64,000 bases of DNA from Flavobacteriales bacterium UBA5081 (GCA_002415785.1 DIAJ01000033.1:129180-193179), one strand, 5' to 3'. Positions 35,881-44,687 are shown, counted from the first letter of the stretch. Notes: generated from the sequence alone by a model not told the origin. Made by a program: numbers and translations.

Positions 35881-36702
35881 ATGTCCACTGCAAAGAAAAA
35901 TAACGTTAAGAGAGTTACGACTCACACCATACAAGAAATGAAGAATAGGGGAGAAAGAATCTCTATGTTAACATCTTACGACTTTTCAATGGCAACCATT
36001 GTTGATGAAGCCGGTATTGATATTATTTTAGTTGGTGATTCTGCTTCTAACGTTATGGCAGGACATGAAACAACCCTTCCCATTACCCTCGATCAAATGA
36101 TTTACCATGCTTCCTCTGTTGTTCGTGGAGCTAGCAGATGTTTAGTGGTGGTTGACTTGCCTTTTGGAGCTTATCAAGGAAACTCTAAAGAAGCACTGAC
36201 CTCTTCGATTAGAATTATGAAAGAATCAGGTGCACATGCAGTAAAAATGGAAGGTGGTAGTGAAATCATAGAATCGATTGAACGCATTCTCTCCGCAGGA
36301 ATTCCGGTTATGGGTCATTTGGGTTTAACTCCACAGTCAATCTATAAGTTTGGAACTTATGTTGTTCGAGCTAAAGAAGAAGAAGAAGCAAAAAAACTCA
36401 TAGAAGATGCTCAAGCTCTAGAAAAAGCAGGTTGTTTTGCAATTGTTCTGGAAAAAATACCTGCAAAATTGGCCAAGCAAGTTGCAGAAAGTGTAAAAAT
36501 TCCAATAATTGGCATCGGTGCTGGAAATGGAGTTGATGGTCAAGTTTTAGTAATTCATGATATGTTAGGCATAAACAAAGAATTTAGCCCTCGTTTTCTT
36601 AGAAGATACAACGATTTATACTCAAGCATTAAAGGTTCGGTTGAGCAATATATAAATGATGTAAAGTCGAAGGACTTTCCCAATGAAAAAGAACAATATT
36701 AA
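35881..36702 (+). CDS. panB: 3-methyl-2-oxobutanoate hydroxymethyltransferase (ketopantoate hydroxymethyltransferase)
   Basis: 273 residues, normal length. PanB adds a hydroxymethyl group from 5,10-methylene-THF to alpha-ketoisovalerate, the first committed step of pantothenate and CoA synthesis, in the cytoplasm. Signatures are MLTSYDFSMATIVDEAGID, LVGDSASNVMAGHETTLPI, VVDLPFGAYQ, AVKMEGG, MGHLGLTPQS and IGIGAGNGVDGQVLV. The adjacent RluA-type gene follows by 24 bases; panC is not near. Confidence 0.98.
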   Translation: MSTAKKNNVKRVTTHTIQEMKNRGERISMLTSYDFSMATIVDEAGIDIILVGDSASNVMAGHETTLPITLDQMIYHASSVVRGASRCLVVVDLPFGAYQGNSKEALTSSIRIMKESGAHAVKMEGGSEIIESIERILSAGIPVMGHLGLTPQSIYKFGTYVVRAKEEEEAKKLIEDAQALEKAGCFAIVLEKIPAKLAKQVAESVKIPIIGIGAGNGVDGQVLVIHDMLGINKEFSPRFLRRYNDLYSSIKGSVEQYINDVKSKDFPNEKEQY

Positions 36703-36726
36703 TAGCGGGAATTACAGACCAAATTC

Positions 36727-37425
36727 ATGAAAAAGAATCTTGAAATCCTCTATGAGGATAATCACTTAATTGCTGTAAACAAACCATCTGGTGTTTTGGT
36801 GCAAGGTGACAAAACCGGCGACCAACCTCTCAGTGAAATGCTTAAAGAATACATCAAAGTAAAATATAAGAAGGAAGGCGATGTCTACTTAGGTGTTCCT
36901 CATCGAATCGACCGTCCAACTTCGGGAGTAGTGCTCTTTGCAAAAACTTCAAAAGCGCTCACAAGACTCAATAAGATGTTTCAAGAAAAGAAAATTGAAA
37001 AAACTTATTGGGCTGTAGTAAAAAATAAACCACCAAAAGACCAAGATGTATTAGTTCACTATTTAAGTCGAAATCCGCAAAAGAATAAATCTTTTGCTTC
37101 AATTAAGGAGGTTCCCAACTCCAAAAAATCTGAGCTGGCTTATGAAATCATTTTTGAACTAAGCAATTATTTTCTCTTAGCAATTTATCCAAAAACCGGT
37201 CGACATCATCAAATTCGCTCTCAATTATCTTTTATTGGTTGCCCGATTAAAGGTGATTTAAAGTACGGTTTTGACCGAAGTAATGAAGATGCCGGGATTA
37301 GTTTGCACGCTAGAAGCATTCGCTTTATTCACCCGGTAAAAGGAGAAAAGATACAAATTGAGGCTCCACCACCAAAAAACGAAAAAGTATGGAAAGCGAT
37401 TCGAAAGCTTTATCTAAAAAAATAG
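36727..37425 (+). CDS. RluA-family RNA pseudouridine synthase
   Basis: 232 residues. The catalytic motif is HRIDRPTSGVVLFAK with the active-site Asp in HRID, and the C-terminal binding segment GRHHQIRSQL is typical of RluA proteins. There is no S4 domain. The enzyme isomerises uridine to pseudouridine in rRNA or tRNA; the target is not readable from the sequence. It follows panB closely on the same strand and converges on arfB with no spacer. Confidence 0.93.
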   Translation: MKKNLEILYEDNHLIAVNKPSGVLVQGDKTGDQPLSEMLKEYIKVKYKKEGDVYLGVPHRIDRPTSGVVLFAKTSKALTRLNKMFQEKKIEKTYWAVVKNKPPKDQDVLVHYLSRNPQKNKSFASIKEVPNSKKSELAYEIIFELSNYFLLAIYPKTGRHHQIRSQLSFIGCPIKGDLKYGFDRSNEDAGISLHARSIRFIHPVKGEKIQIEAPPPKNEKVWKAIRKLYLKK

Positions 37426-37839
37426 TCACAATAAATTATCCTTTCTTCTAAACTGTTTTTTCTCACTTTGCACCTTTTTGGCTTTTAAGCGCTTTTTTAT
37501 AGCCGCTTTAGAGGGCTTACTAATCTTTCTCTTTTTTTTCGGTTTAGAATTATCTCCAAGCAACTTTATTAAGCGTTTTAGTGCAATTTCTTTGTTGCGT
37601 TGTTGACTCCTGCTATCTTCAACATCTATTTGAATTATTTTACCATCAGTTAATCGACTCATAAGTCTTTCTTTTAAAATCGACTTTTCTTCCCCTGTTA
37701 GCAAATCAGATTCCTCTATATCAAAAAACAAGCTCACCCTACTTTCAGTCTTATTTACATGCTGCCCACCCTTTCCGCTACTTCTACTGGTTTTAAAACT
37801 TACTTCAGCTAAAAACACTTTTTCATCAAAGCTTCGCAT
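37426..37839 (-). CDS. arfB: Alternative ribosome-rescue factor B (peptidyl-tRNA hydrolase)
   Basis: 137 residues. The GGQ motif at 24-26 (SSGKGGQHVNKTES) hydrolyses peptidyl-tRNA on ribosomes stalled at the end of non-stop mRNA, and the long basic C-terminal tail (KPKKKRKISKPSKAAIKKR) enters the mRNA channel. ATG 37839 (MRSFDEKVF) is chosen; an upstream extension of 25 residues is unlike the family. The gene converges with the RluA-type gene and is divergent from the TerB-like gene. Confidence 0.92.
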   Translation of the reverse strand: MRSFDEKVFLAEVSFKTSRSSGKGGQHVNKTESRVSLFFDIEESDLLTGEEKSILKERLMSRLTDGKIIQIDVEDSRSQQRNKEIALKRLIKLLGDNSKPKKKRKISKPSKAAIKKRLKAKKVQSEKKQFRRKDNLL

Positions 37840-37930
37840 GTTAATATTTATTACATTTATTGGTGAAAAGTTAAAGGTAAAGAACTTTACCTTTGCATTC
37901 AATAGAAACAACAATTCAAGTTAAAAAGAG

Positions 37931-38395
37931 ATGTCTACAGAAATTGATAAACTTACCGAAGAGGACAAAAAAATTATTTTGAGAGCTCCGGCAATTGTAG
38001 CTATACTAGCAGCTATTTCAGATGATGGCGAAGTGAGTCCACAAGAAAAAGCAGCCTCAATTAAATTGGCTCATTTCAGAACGTACACTTCTATTCCTAT
38101 GTTACAGGATTACTATAAAGAAGTCGACAAAGTATTTGAGCAGCATTTTGAAGAAGAAATGGCTAGCTTGCCAGAAGACTGGAAAGACAAAGAGACGTAT
38201 TTGGAAGAAAAATTAGCCGCAATGACATTAGTGCTTCCAAAAATGAATGATGTGTATGCCAAGGAACTAATAAGTAGTCTCAAGTCTTTTGCAAAACACG
38301 TTTTCAGAACAGGATCTAGCTTTTTAGAGTATTTCGTTCTTCCTGTATTTATGAACAGAATTGAAAAGAAAAGTTTTGATGGTGGCATCAAATAA
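37931..38395 (+). CDS. TerB-like protein of unknown function
   Basis: 154 residues, all helical. The segment APAIVAILAAISDDGEVSP followed by QEKAASIKLAHFR resembles the TerB/DjlA N-terminal fold with its acidic D-x-D-G-x(V) metal-binding loop. No signal peptide or transmembrane helix is seen. TerB proteins are tied to tellurite and stress phenotypes, but nothing else of a ter system is near. It overlaps the sixA start by 17 bases, so the pair is likely co-translated. Confidence 0.7.
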   Translation: MSTEIDKLTEEDKKIILRAPAIVAILAAISDDGEVSPQEKAASIKLAHFRTYTSIPMLQDYYKEVDKVFEQHFEEEMASLPEDWKDKETYLEEKLAAMTLVLPKMNDVYAKELISSLKSFAKHVFRTGSSFLEYFVLPVFMNRIEKKSFDGGIK

Positions 38396-38888
38396 AACAA
38401 AACAGTTATTTATTATTCGTCATGCAAAATCTTCATGGGACAGTCCAACAATTAAAGATTTTGATCGGCCTTTAAATAATAGAGGATTAAATGACGCTCC
38501 GGAAATGGGGCGTCGTTTGTTTGAACGCAAAATTAATCCGGACTTTATTATTGCTAGTGAAGCTAATCGCGCTAAGACAACAGCAATGTTGATTGCGAAA
38601 GAAATAAACTTCCCCATTGAAAAAATCAATTTTAGTAAAGAAACCTATCACTCTTCAGTGAGAGAAATGATAAAGTTGATTAACCAAATCGACAATGAAT
38701 ACTCAACTGTTTTTCTTTTTGGACACAACCCTACATTTACTGAGCTAGCTGAATATTTATGTGATGATGCCTATGGTACACTTCCAACTTGTGGAATTGT
38801 GGGCATTGAATTAACCGTTGATAGTTGGCAGTATGTTAGTGCTTCTTGTGGAAAAGAAATCTATTTTGACTATCCTAAAAAAGGGTAA
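38379..38888 (+). CDS. SixA-like phosphohistidine phosphatase
   Basis: 169 residues. The catalytic RHG-type motif is IIRHAKSSWD (nucleophilic His15), then FDRPLNNRGLNDAPEMGRRL, IASEANRAKTTA and GHNPTFTELAEYL, typical of SixA histidine phosphatases that dephosphorylate HPt domains of signalling proteins. ATG 38379 is chosen because it overlaps the preceding stop by only 17 bases; a TTG 18 bases upstream is the alternative. The real substrate is unknown; the split kinase at 2 kb is not linked to it. Confidence 0.88.
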   Translation: MVASNKTKQLFIIRHAKSSWDSPTIKDFDRPLNNRGLNDAPEMGRRLFERKINPDFIIASEANRAKTTAMLIAKEINFPIEKINFSKETYHSSVREMIKLINQIDNEYSTVFLFGHNPTFTELAEYLCDDAYGTLPTCGIVGIELTVDSWQYVSASCGKEIYFDYPKKG

Positions 38889-38890
38889 GT

Positions 38891-39961
38891 TTATACTTTC
38901 TGAATCCAATTAAACTCATCGGCTACTTTTCCACGCTTCAATCCTTCAAGGTGATTTTTTACTTTATTGGCAAAATCCCAATTGTGAAAGTCAGACAATT
39001 CATAATCTACGCCATCAATTCCAATTAATTCGATTGGAGCAATGGTTGCAGCAGTCCCCATTCCAAAAGCCTCTTTAAGCGTTTTGTTATTAAGCGCTTC
39101 TACAATTTCATCTACTGCCACTTTTCGTTCTACAATATCATAACCCCAATTTTTAGCCAATGCAACAATGCTCGCACGGGTAATTCCGGGTAAAATGGTT
39201 TGAGCATCTAAAGAAGGTGTAACCAACTGATCGCCTATTCGAAGCATTAAATTCATCGTACCGGACTCTTCAATAAATTTATGTTCTTTGGCATCCGTCC
39301 AAATTAACTGATGATAGCCGGCCTTTTGAGCTTGCTGAGCAGGATATAAAGAAGCAGCATAATTAGCAGCAGCTTTAGCAGCCCCAATACCACCTTCGCA
39401 AGCTCGTGAATAAGTTCTTTCAACTTTTACTTTCACTGCACCGCTATAATAATTAGCCGTTGGCGAAGTAATCACCATGAACTTGTACTTAGCGCTTGGT
39501 TTTACGCCTAAAAAGTCGTCATCTGCAATCAAGAAAGGTCGAATGTAAAGCGACTTGCCATCTCCGTCAGGAACCCAGTTTCGATCAATATCAATTAACT
39601 TTTTAATACCATCGATAAATATTTCTTCAGGAACCTCAGCCATACATAAACGTCGAGCAGACTTATTCATACGCTCTAAGTTTTGATCTGGACGAAAGAT
39701 TAAAATTTCTCCACTAGCTGTTTTGTGTGCTTTTAGCCCTTCAAAAATAGCTTGTCCATAGTGAAAAACGCATGATGCAGGTGAAAATGCTAACTCTTGG
39801 TAAGGCTGAATTTTAACAGACTTCCACTCCCCCTCTTCAAATTCTGCTAACAACATGTGATCGGAGAAAACTCTTCCAAATTGCAAAGCATCAAAATCTA
39901 TCTCCTTCAAACGAGAGTGAGTCGTTTTTTCTATCTTAAAATCGTAATTTTTATCTGGCAT
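38891..39961 (-). CDS. ilvE: Branched-chain amino acid aminotransferase
   Basis: 356 residues, class IV PLP-dependent fold. It transfers amino groups between glutamate and the branched-chain 2-oxo acids in the cytoplasm. Seen: FHYGQAIFEGLKAHKT, RPDQNLERMNKSARRLC, GIGAAKAAANYAASL (the PLP-lysine region), DAKEHKFIEESGTMNLML, ILPGITRASI and EAFGMGTAATIAP. ATG 39961 gives the usual length. It converges on sixA, which stops two bases away. Confidence 0.96.
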   Translation of the reverse strand: MPDKNYDFKIEKTTHSRLKEIDFDALQFGRVFSDHMLLAEFEEGEWKSVKIQPYQELAFSPASCVFHYGQAIFEGLKAHKTASGEILIFRPDQNLERMNKSARRLCMAEVPEEIFIDGIKKLIDIDRNWVPDGDGKSLYIRPFLIADDDFLGVKPSAKYKFMVITSPTANYYSGAVKVKVERTYSRACEGGIGAAKAAANYAASLYPAQQAQKAGYHQLIWTDAKEHKFIEESGTMNLMLRIGDQLVTPSLDAQTILPGITRASIVALAKNWGYDIVERKVAVDEIVEALNNKTLKEAFGMGTAATIAPIELIGIDGVDYELSDFHNWDFANKVKNHLEGLKRGKVADEFNWIQKV

Positions 39962-40102
39962 TTTCGCTGCAATTAAATGAACTGCAAAATTAAGCATTCA
40001 TGCTTAATTGTATCTGAAACTTTAGATGGAACTAATAAACATTTAACGAAATGAAAATAAATTTGTCAATTAATATCATTTTTTTTGTAATTTGCATTCA
40101 CT

Positions 40103-40750
40103 ATGAAAAAAGACAAACCAAATAAAGTAACCCCTAGTCAAGAAGAGAGTACTGTTAGAGTATATAAAAACCCAATACTTCACGCGCTGAGTAAAAATCA
40201 CATAGCCGTACCATTAAGTGTATTTTATGGAGGGGGTTTGGTGTTGCTAATATACAGCTTGGTAAAACTTCCTTTAAGTATTTTCGAAACAATTGGTTAC
40301 TTCTTTGTTGGACTTATTCTTTTCACTTTAGTAGAATATCTAGTACACCGTTTTTTATACCACTTGCCGAGTGTATATGAAGAAGGTGGTGCCGCCTATG
40401 CATTTCATGGGATTCATCATAAGTTTCCCAAAGACAAAAAGCGCTTGGTTATGCCGCCAATAGTTAGTGTCATTATTGCCTCTTTACTACTTTATTTAAA
40501 CCATTTAATGATGGGAAACATTGCTTTTTCATTCACTGGTGGCTTTCTATTTGGTTATGCAGCTTATTTGAGCGTACATTATATAGTTCATCGCTACAAA
40601 CCACCAAAAAACTTTTTAAAAGAGTTATGGATTCACCACAGCATCCACCATTATCAGGAGGATGATAAAGCATTTGGTGTTTCTTCACCACTATGGGATT
40701 ACGTTTTTGGAACAATGCCCCGCAAAAAAAGAAAAAGCCCGACGAATTAA
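40103..40750 (+). CDS. Fatty acid hydroxylase / sterol desaturase family membrane protein
   Basis: 215 residues with about four helices. The di-iron histidine boxes are all present: HRFLYH, HGIHHKFP, HYIVHRYKPP and HHSIHHYQEDD, with a C-terminal WDYVFGTMP. This resembles fatty acid 2-hydroxylases (as in sphingolipid synthesis) and beta-carotene hydroxylases. The 2-hydroxylase assignment fits the pattern HxxxH-x(n)-HGxHH best, but the substrate is inferred. The N-terminal 40 residues are polar. It has its own terminator. Confidence 0.88.
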   Translation: MKKDKPNKVTPSQEESTVRVYKNPILHALSKNHIAVPLSVFYGGGLVLLIYSLVKLPLSIFETIGYFFVGLILFTLVEYLVHRFLYHLPSVYEEGGAAYAFHGIHHKFPKDKKRLVMPPIVSVIIASLLLYLNHLMMGNIAFSFTGGFLFGYAAYLSVHYIVHRYKPPKNFLKELWIHHSIHHYQEDDKAFGVSSPLWDYVFGTMPRKKRKSPTN

Positions 40751-40767
40751 TATCGACCGGGCTTTTT
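40732..40767. terminator. Bidirectional terminator
   Basis: AAAAAGCCCG (40732-40741) and CGGGCTTTTT (40758-40767) make a 10-bp perfect stem with A/T runs on both sides. It ends the hydroxylase gene (rightward, overlapping its last codons) and the nitroreductase gene (leftward). Confidence 0.85.
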
Positions 40768-40809
40768 CAACTACTACTTAAACTACCTACTCTACAAACT
40801 CAAGCTTTT

Positions 40810-41376
40810 TTATTTTATTGCCTGATTCCATTTTTCTTCAAAAACAAATTCTTCTATTGCTTTTCGAGGACTTTCAGGACTTTCTTGCTCCGCTAAATCT
40901 TTCGGAAGCTGATTTTTATCTCCCACATACCCCATTGCAATTGCAGTTACAGCTTCAAACTCTTCAGGAATATCAAACAACTCTCTTGCTTTATCTGCAC
41001 TGAATCCACCCATTTGATGAAGATAAATATCATGTTCCAACGCCGCCAAGGTCATGTATGCCGTTGCCTGACCTAAATCGTGTCGGTCGTGAGCATTTGG
41101 CGTGCTATTTTTATTAAATGCTTTACGAACAACCCCAATCATTAATACCGGTGCAGTTTTTGTCCAATTTTGATTGAACTCACCCAAACTTTCAAAAATC
41201 AAATCATAAGACTTATCCCCTTTAAAACCCACTAAATAAGTCCACGGTTGCTCATTAAAAGCACTTGGTGCTTTTCCTCCTAATTTGAACAATTCCTTTA
41301 CAATTTTACGGTCTACCTGCTCGTCCGAAAAGGCTCTCGGACTCCATCTCTTTTCAATTGCTTCTCTTACATTCAT
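40810..41376 (-). CDS. Nitroreductase family protein
   Basis: 188 residues. The FMN-binding start RWSPRAFSDEQV, KLGGKAPSAFNEQPW and the C-terminal TAIAMGYVGDKNQLP match nitroreductases, which reduce nitro compounds or quinones with NAD(P)H. It lies 20 bases after a MarR-type regulator on the same strand and probably shares its promoter; MarR-controlled nitroreductases commonly answer electrophiles or drugs. Confidence 0.93.
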   Translation of the reverse strand: MNVREAIEKRWSPRAFSDEQVDRKIVKELFKLGGKAPSAFNEQPWTYLVGFKGDKSYDLIFESLGEFNQNWTKTAPVLMIGVVRKAFNKNSTPNAHDRHDLGQATAYMTLAALEHDIYLHQMGGFSADKARELFDIPEEFEAVTAIAMGYVGDKNQLPKDLAEQESPESPRKAIEEFVFEEKWNQAIK

Positions 41377-41396
41377 TCTTTATAATATTTGATTGT

Positions 41397-41846
41397 TTAT
41401 CCTCTTAACTTATCCAACAAATCATTTAGCTGTTTTGCTTCTTTCTCTGTTAGGGTGTTAAAATGTGATTTAATCTGTTTTTGAACTTCATCCAATTCTT
41501 CTAATAGTTTTAGTCCGGAATCTGTAATCTCAATATCTACCTGTCTCCTATCGTCAGGATTAATATTTCTATTAACATGACCTTTGTCTTTGAGCTTATC
41601 TATTAACCTAGAAACATTAGACATTTTGTCAATCATCCTAACAGCTATAGAGTTTACCGAAATAGACTTTGGATGTTGCCCTCTTAAAATCCTCAACACA
41701 TTGTACTGCTGTGTTGTTAAACCATGAGGCTTTAAATATTTCGATATCAAATCATTTACCCACTTACCGGTAAATAATTGATTAATCATTAACTTTTGAA
41801 TTTCACTTTCAAACTTTTGCTGTTTGATTTCATCTTCTAAACGCAT
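41397..41846 (-). CDS. MarR family transcriptional regulator
   Basis: 149 residues, winged helix. QQYNVLRILRGQHPKSISVNS, MIDKMSNVSRLIDKL and the wing segment GHVNRNINPDDRRQVDIEIT are characteristic. It is a dimeric repressor that binds palindromes. ATG 41846 is chosen because the -7 box at 41868-41875 lies between it and an in-frame ATG at 41882, which would be too far upstream to be transcribed. The promoter region contains two palindromes, so autoregulation and control of the nitroreductase are likely. Confidence 0.93.
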   Translation of the reverse strand: MRLEDEIKQQKFESEIQKLMINQLFTGKWVNDLISKYLKPHGLTTQQYNVLRILRGQHPKSISVNSIAVRMIDKMSNVSRLIDKLKDKGHVNRNINPDDRRQVDIEITDSGLKLLEELDEVQKQIKSHFNTLTEKEAKQLNDLLDKLRG

Positions 41847-41867
41847 ACTTTCTGTATTTTTCGAAGG

Positions 41868-41898
41868 CAAATATATGTACATACATTAAATGTTACAA
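41868..41898 (-). promoter_or_regulatory. marR promoter with overlapping palindromes
   Basis: Minus strand: -33 TTG (41898-41896), 20-base spacer, -7 TATATTTG (41875-41868); a near-textbook Bacteroidota promoter. A perfect TATGTACATA (41874-41883) overlaps the -7 box and ATGTT-AC-AACAT (41890-41901) overlaps the -33 TTG. Both fit repressor sites. Confidence 0.65.
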
Positions 41899-42004
41899 CA
41901 TAACATACAGTTGATTTGATAAAAAGTTTTCTTTTTATAGATAAATTAGAAGAAAACAATATTTAAGACGACAAATGCGGAACTTTGTAGGACAAGATTT
42001 TTTT

Positions 42005-42847
42005 ATGAAAAACGCTCAAAAACTTCAAATTAAATTGCTTAAATATTACTTTAACAGTTTAGGTTTGTTGTGGAAAAAGCAATCAGCCAAGGAACTATTA
42101 AAACTGTTTAGTACGCCACGATCTAGAGTAATTAGAGAAAAGGAAGTTGAAGTATTACAAAAAGCAAAAGTAGAGGCTATTCTCCTAGACAAAGAGCGCA
42201 TAAAAATATATCAATGGGGAGCCGGCGAAAAGAAGGTATTACTTTGCCATGGCTGGGAAAGTAATGCAGGAAGTTTAGGCGCTTTTGTTGAGCCTTTAAA
42301 CCAATTAGGCTATACTGTAATTGCGTATGATGGTCCTGCACATGGTAGCAGCGAAGGAAAAAGGGCTAGCCTACTTAGCTTTACAGAAGTAGCTAAAGAA
42401 GTTATTGATAAATTTGGGGAAATAGAAATTGCAATTGGACACTCTTTGGGAGCAAATGTGGTTATGCTATTGAGCGAAAACAAAAAAATTCCTTTTAAAA
42501 AAACAGTACTCATTAGTCCTGTTAATAAAATCCAAACTGTGTTTGATGGTTTTAAGAATATTTTTAAAATACCAGATGAGATTCACAATGAAATGATTGC
42601 TTTAATAAATAAACAAAGCAATTACGAAGTAAATCAATTAGAATTTAGCCAAGTCGCCCAAAGAAGCACGATAGAAAAGGCTCTAATAATGCATGATGTA
42701 GATGATAAAATCACTGCCTTTTGGCATTCTGAGAGCTTGAGTAAAGATTGGGAGAATGCAGAATTATTTCCAATAGAGGGCAGTGGCCATTATAAAATAT
42801 TGTGGCACCCTAAAACGCTTCAACAAACATTAAAATTCATTCAATAA
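42005..42847 (+). CDS. Alpha/beta hydrolase
   Basis: 280 residues from ATG 42005 (an ATG at 41975 would add ten). It has the alpha/beta hydrolase core: oxyanion HGWESNAGS, nucleophile Ser in GHSLGANV, acid Asp in HDVDD (ALIMHDVDDKI) and terminal His in GSGHYKILWHP. There is no signal peptide, so it is cytoplasmic. The first 50 residues are an uncharacterised polar helix region. Substrate unknown; an esterase, thioesterase or lysophospholipase is equally possible. The gene is divergent from marR. Confidence 0.88.
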   Translation: MKNAQKLQIKLLKYYFNSLGLLWKKQSAKELLKLFSTPRSRVIREKEVEVLQKAKVEAILLDKERIKIYQWGAGEKKVLLCHGWESNAGSLGAFVEPLNQLGYTVIAYDGPAHGSSEGKRASLLSFTEVAKEVIDKFGEIEIAIGHSLGANVVMLLSENKKIPFKKTVLISPVNKIQTVFDGFKNIFKIPDEIHNEMIALINKQSNYEVNQLEFSQVAQRSTIEKALIMHDVDDKITAFWHSESLSKDWENAELFPIEGSGHYKILWHPKTLQQTLKFIQ

Positions 42848-42898
42848 TAAAGTTGGCACTAGATTTGATTTAAAACTGTAATTTTAAAAAACAAAGTC

Positions 42899-43396
42899 AT
42901 GAAAAAGAAAATGATACTTCCCGCTCTTTTGAGTTTATTTGTCAGCTTTGCGGCAATAGCTCAAGATCAACATCAAACAGAACCGCAAAAAGAAAATCGA
43001 GAAGAACACCGCAAAGAACGCTTGGAACAGCTAAAAACTGATCTTGAGTTGAGCGATGAACAAGTGGAAAAAATAAAAGCGTTAATGGCTGAGAAGCACG
43101 AAAAAATGCAAACAGTCAAAGAAAATAGACCAAACGAAGAGATGAGCGAAGATGAAAAGAAACAAGCTCGTCTGGAGATGATGAAAGCTCGAAAAGATAT
43201 TCAAGATGAGCATCAAGCTAAAATGAAAGAAATATTAAATGAAACTCAATTTGAAAAATACTTAGCAATAAAAGCTGAACACAAAGGCAAAAGACTTAAG
43301 CACAAAAAACACGAAGAAATGCACATGCATCCACATAGAGAGGGAGATCATACTCACCCTCACAAACATCAAAAAGGTGAGCCACATAAACATTAA
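42899..43396 (+). CDS. Spy/CpxP-like periplasmic protein with His-rich tail
   Basis: 165 residues: signal peptide (about 1-22, ending AIAQ), then a long helical region (25-120) rich in Glu, Lys and Gln with LELSDEQVEKIKALM, the LTxxQ-like repeat of Spy/CpxP-type chaperones, and a histidine-rich tail (HKKHEEMHMHPHREGDHTH and more, about 130-165). The tail looks like a metal-binding region. It is probably periplasmic and may buffer metal or protect proteins. It lies 3 kb from the copper genes but is separately transcribed, with a TAGATTTG -7 box at 42860-42867 and its own terminator. Confidence 0.75.
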   Translation: MKKKMILPALLSLFVSFAAIAQDQHQTEPQKENREEHRKERLEQLKTDLELSDEQVEKIKALMAEKHEKMQTVKENRPNEEMSEDEKKQARLEMMKARKDIQDEHQAKMKEILNETQFEKYLAIKAEHKGKRLKHKKHEEMHMHPHREGDHTHPHKHQKGEPHKH

Positions 43397-43400
43397 ACTA

Positions 43401-43424
43401 AAAAGCCGAAAATTTTCGGCTTTT
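43401..43424 (+). terminator. Rho-independent terminator of Spy-like gene
   Basis: A perfect self-complementary stem (43401-43424: AAAAGCCGAAAA with TTTTCGGCTTTT) followed by more T residues, starting five bases after the stop codon. Confidence 0.9.
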
Positions 43425-43471
43425 TTTATTTGATAATTTCTTTTATTTGCAAATTATTAGATTGACCTTAA

Positions 43472-44155
43472 ATGCTGAAACAATTCTTTCTTGCCATTCT
43501 ACTAAGCATATTTTTTTGCTTTAATACAATTAGCGATTCGGCTCAACTTTCAGCAAAAACCACTTTTAAATCCATTTATCACGAACTCAACGGAACTGTA
43601 AAACCTGACTTTGATTTGTTTGAAAAAGCATATTTAGGTTACATCGACTTAAAATTAAGTGGTCATATTAATGCAGACAATCACATTTTCAGCATTATTG
43701 ATTTCCGATTACCCTCCACTGAAAAAAGAATGTGGGTCATTGACTTAAAAACAAAAAACATTCTCTTTCATACTTATGTAGCTCATGGAGAAAATTCCGG
43801 GAAAAAGTATGCTTTGTATTTTTCTAACAAAGTCAATTCTCACCAAAGTAGCTTAGGTTATTACTTAACGGAGGAAACATATTACGGGAAAAACGGTCTT
43901 TCTCTCAAATTAAAAGGTCTTGAACACGGCTTTAACCATAACGCTCGTAAAAGATATATTGTACTTCACGGTGCAGACTATGCAACTGAAGATTATTTGA
44001 AAGAAAATGGAATTTTAGGAAATAGTGAAGGCTGCCCGGCAATTCCCATGGAGATTCACCAGCAAATGATAGAAGTGAGTAAGAATGGAAGTTGCCTTTT
44101 TATTTACTTCCCGGATTTAAACTACACTGAGAAGTCAATGTATTTTAACGAGTAG
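43472..44155 (+). CDS. Murein L,D-transpeptidase catalytic-domain protein
   Basis: 227 residues with a signal peptide (about 1-23). The catalytic segment has LHGADYA then GNSEGCPAIP, with active-site Cys in GCPAIP, matching the YkuD-like family (murein L,D-transpeptidase catalytic domain). It acts in the periplasm, crosslinking or modifying peptidoglycan. Upstream are RMWVIDLKTKNIL and HGENSG. It overlaps the converging membrane protein gene by 11 bases. Confidence 0.88.
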   Translation: MLKQFFLAILLSIFFCFNTISDSAQLSAKTTFKSIYHELNGTVKPDFDLFEKAYLGYIDLKLSGHINADNHIFSIIDFRLPSTEKRMWVIDLKTKNILFHTYVAHGENSGKKYALYFSNKVNSHQSSLGYYLTEETYYGKNGLSLKLKGLEHGFNHNARKRYIVLHGADYATEDYLKENGILGNSEGCPAIPMEIHQQMIEVSKNGSCLFIYFPDLNYTEKSMYFNE

Positions 44156-44687
44156 ATACCTTCAACTCTTCATTTATCATTTTCATTAACTTTTTAGCTT
44201 CTTGATCATTTAAACGCAACCCAAATGGAATTACTTTTCCGTTTGCCGTAAAAGCTAATCGCTCACCGCCAATCACCCAATAAGAATCTGCAAATATTTT
44301 ATAAAACGAATTAACTTCATTGTCGATTGAACGTACAGGATTAACCAACTCTTTTTTGTAAGGACGTAAAAAGCCTCTATTATTATAGGTTCTTCCGTAG
44401 TGAATCTCATCATTTGTAATCAACAACTGTTCTTCCCCTACTCTTCTCCATCGAAAAGCTTTCACCACCAGGTACTCAAAGTAAAGCCAGAAAGCAATAA
44501 AGACGATAATCATTGTTTTAAACTGCTCATCAGTAGAAGTAAAAACCTGAGAAGCAATAGCCAATCCACAAAGTGTCCATGCAATCATCCATAAAGTGAG
44601 CATTTTTTGTTTGCTTTCATCAAAATAAGCACTAACTTTAATTAATAATCCTTGCTCAGTTTGCTCTTTACTAATTCTCTTTGCCAT
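44145..44687 (-). CDS. Membrane protein of unknown function
   Basis: 180 residues from ATG 44687. Two hydrophobic helices lie near 28-50 and 60-80 (LTLWMIAWTLCGLAIASQV, MIIVFIAFWLYFEYLVVKAF), followed by a PH-like soluble domain with WRRVGEEQLLITNDEI and RTYNNRGFLRPYKKEL. It looks like a PH-type membrane protein of the type often seen in Bacteroidota. I cannot assign a family. It is convergent with the L,D-transpeptidase gene and overlaps it slightly. Confidence 0.6.
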   Translation of the reverse strand: MAKRISKEQTEQGLLIKVSAYFDESKQKMLTLWMIAWTLCGLAIASQVFTSTDEQFKTMIIVFIAFWLYFEYLVVKAFRWRRVGEEQLLITNDEIHYGRTYNNRGFLRPYKKELVNPVRSIDNEVNSFYKIFADSYWVIGGERLAFTANGKVIPFGLRLNDQEAKKLMKMINEELKVSTR

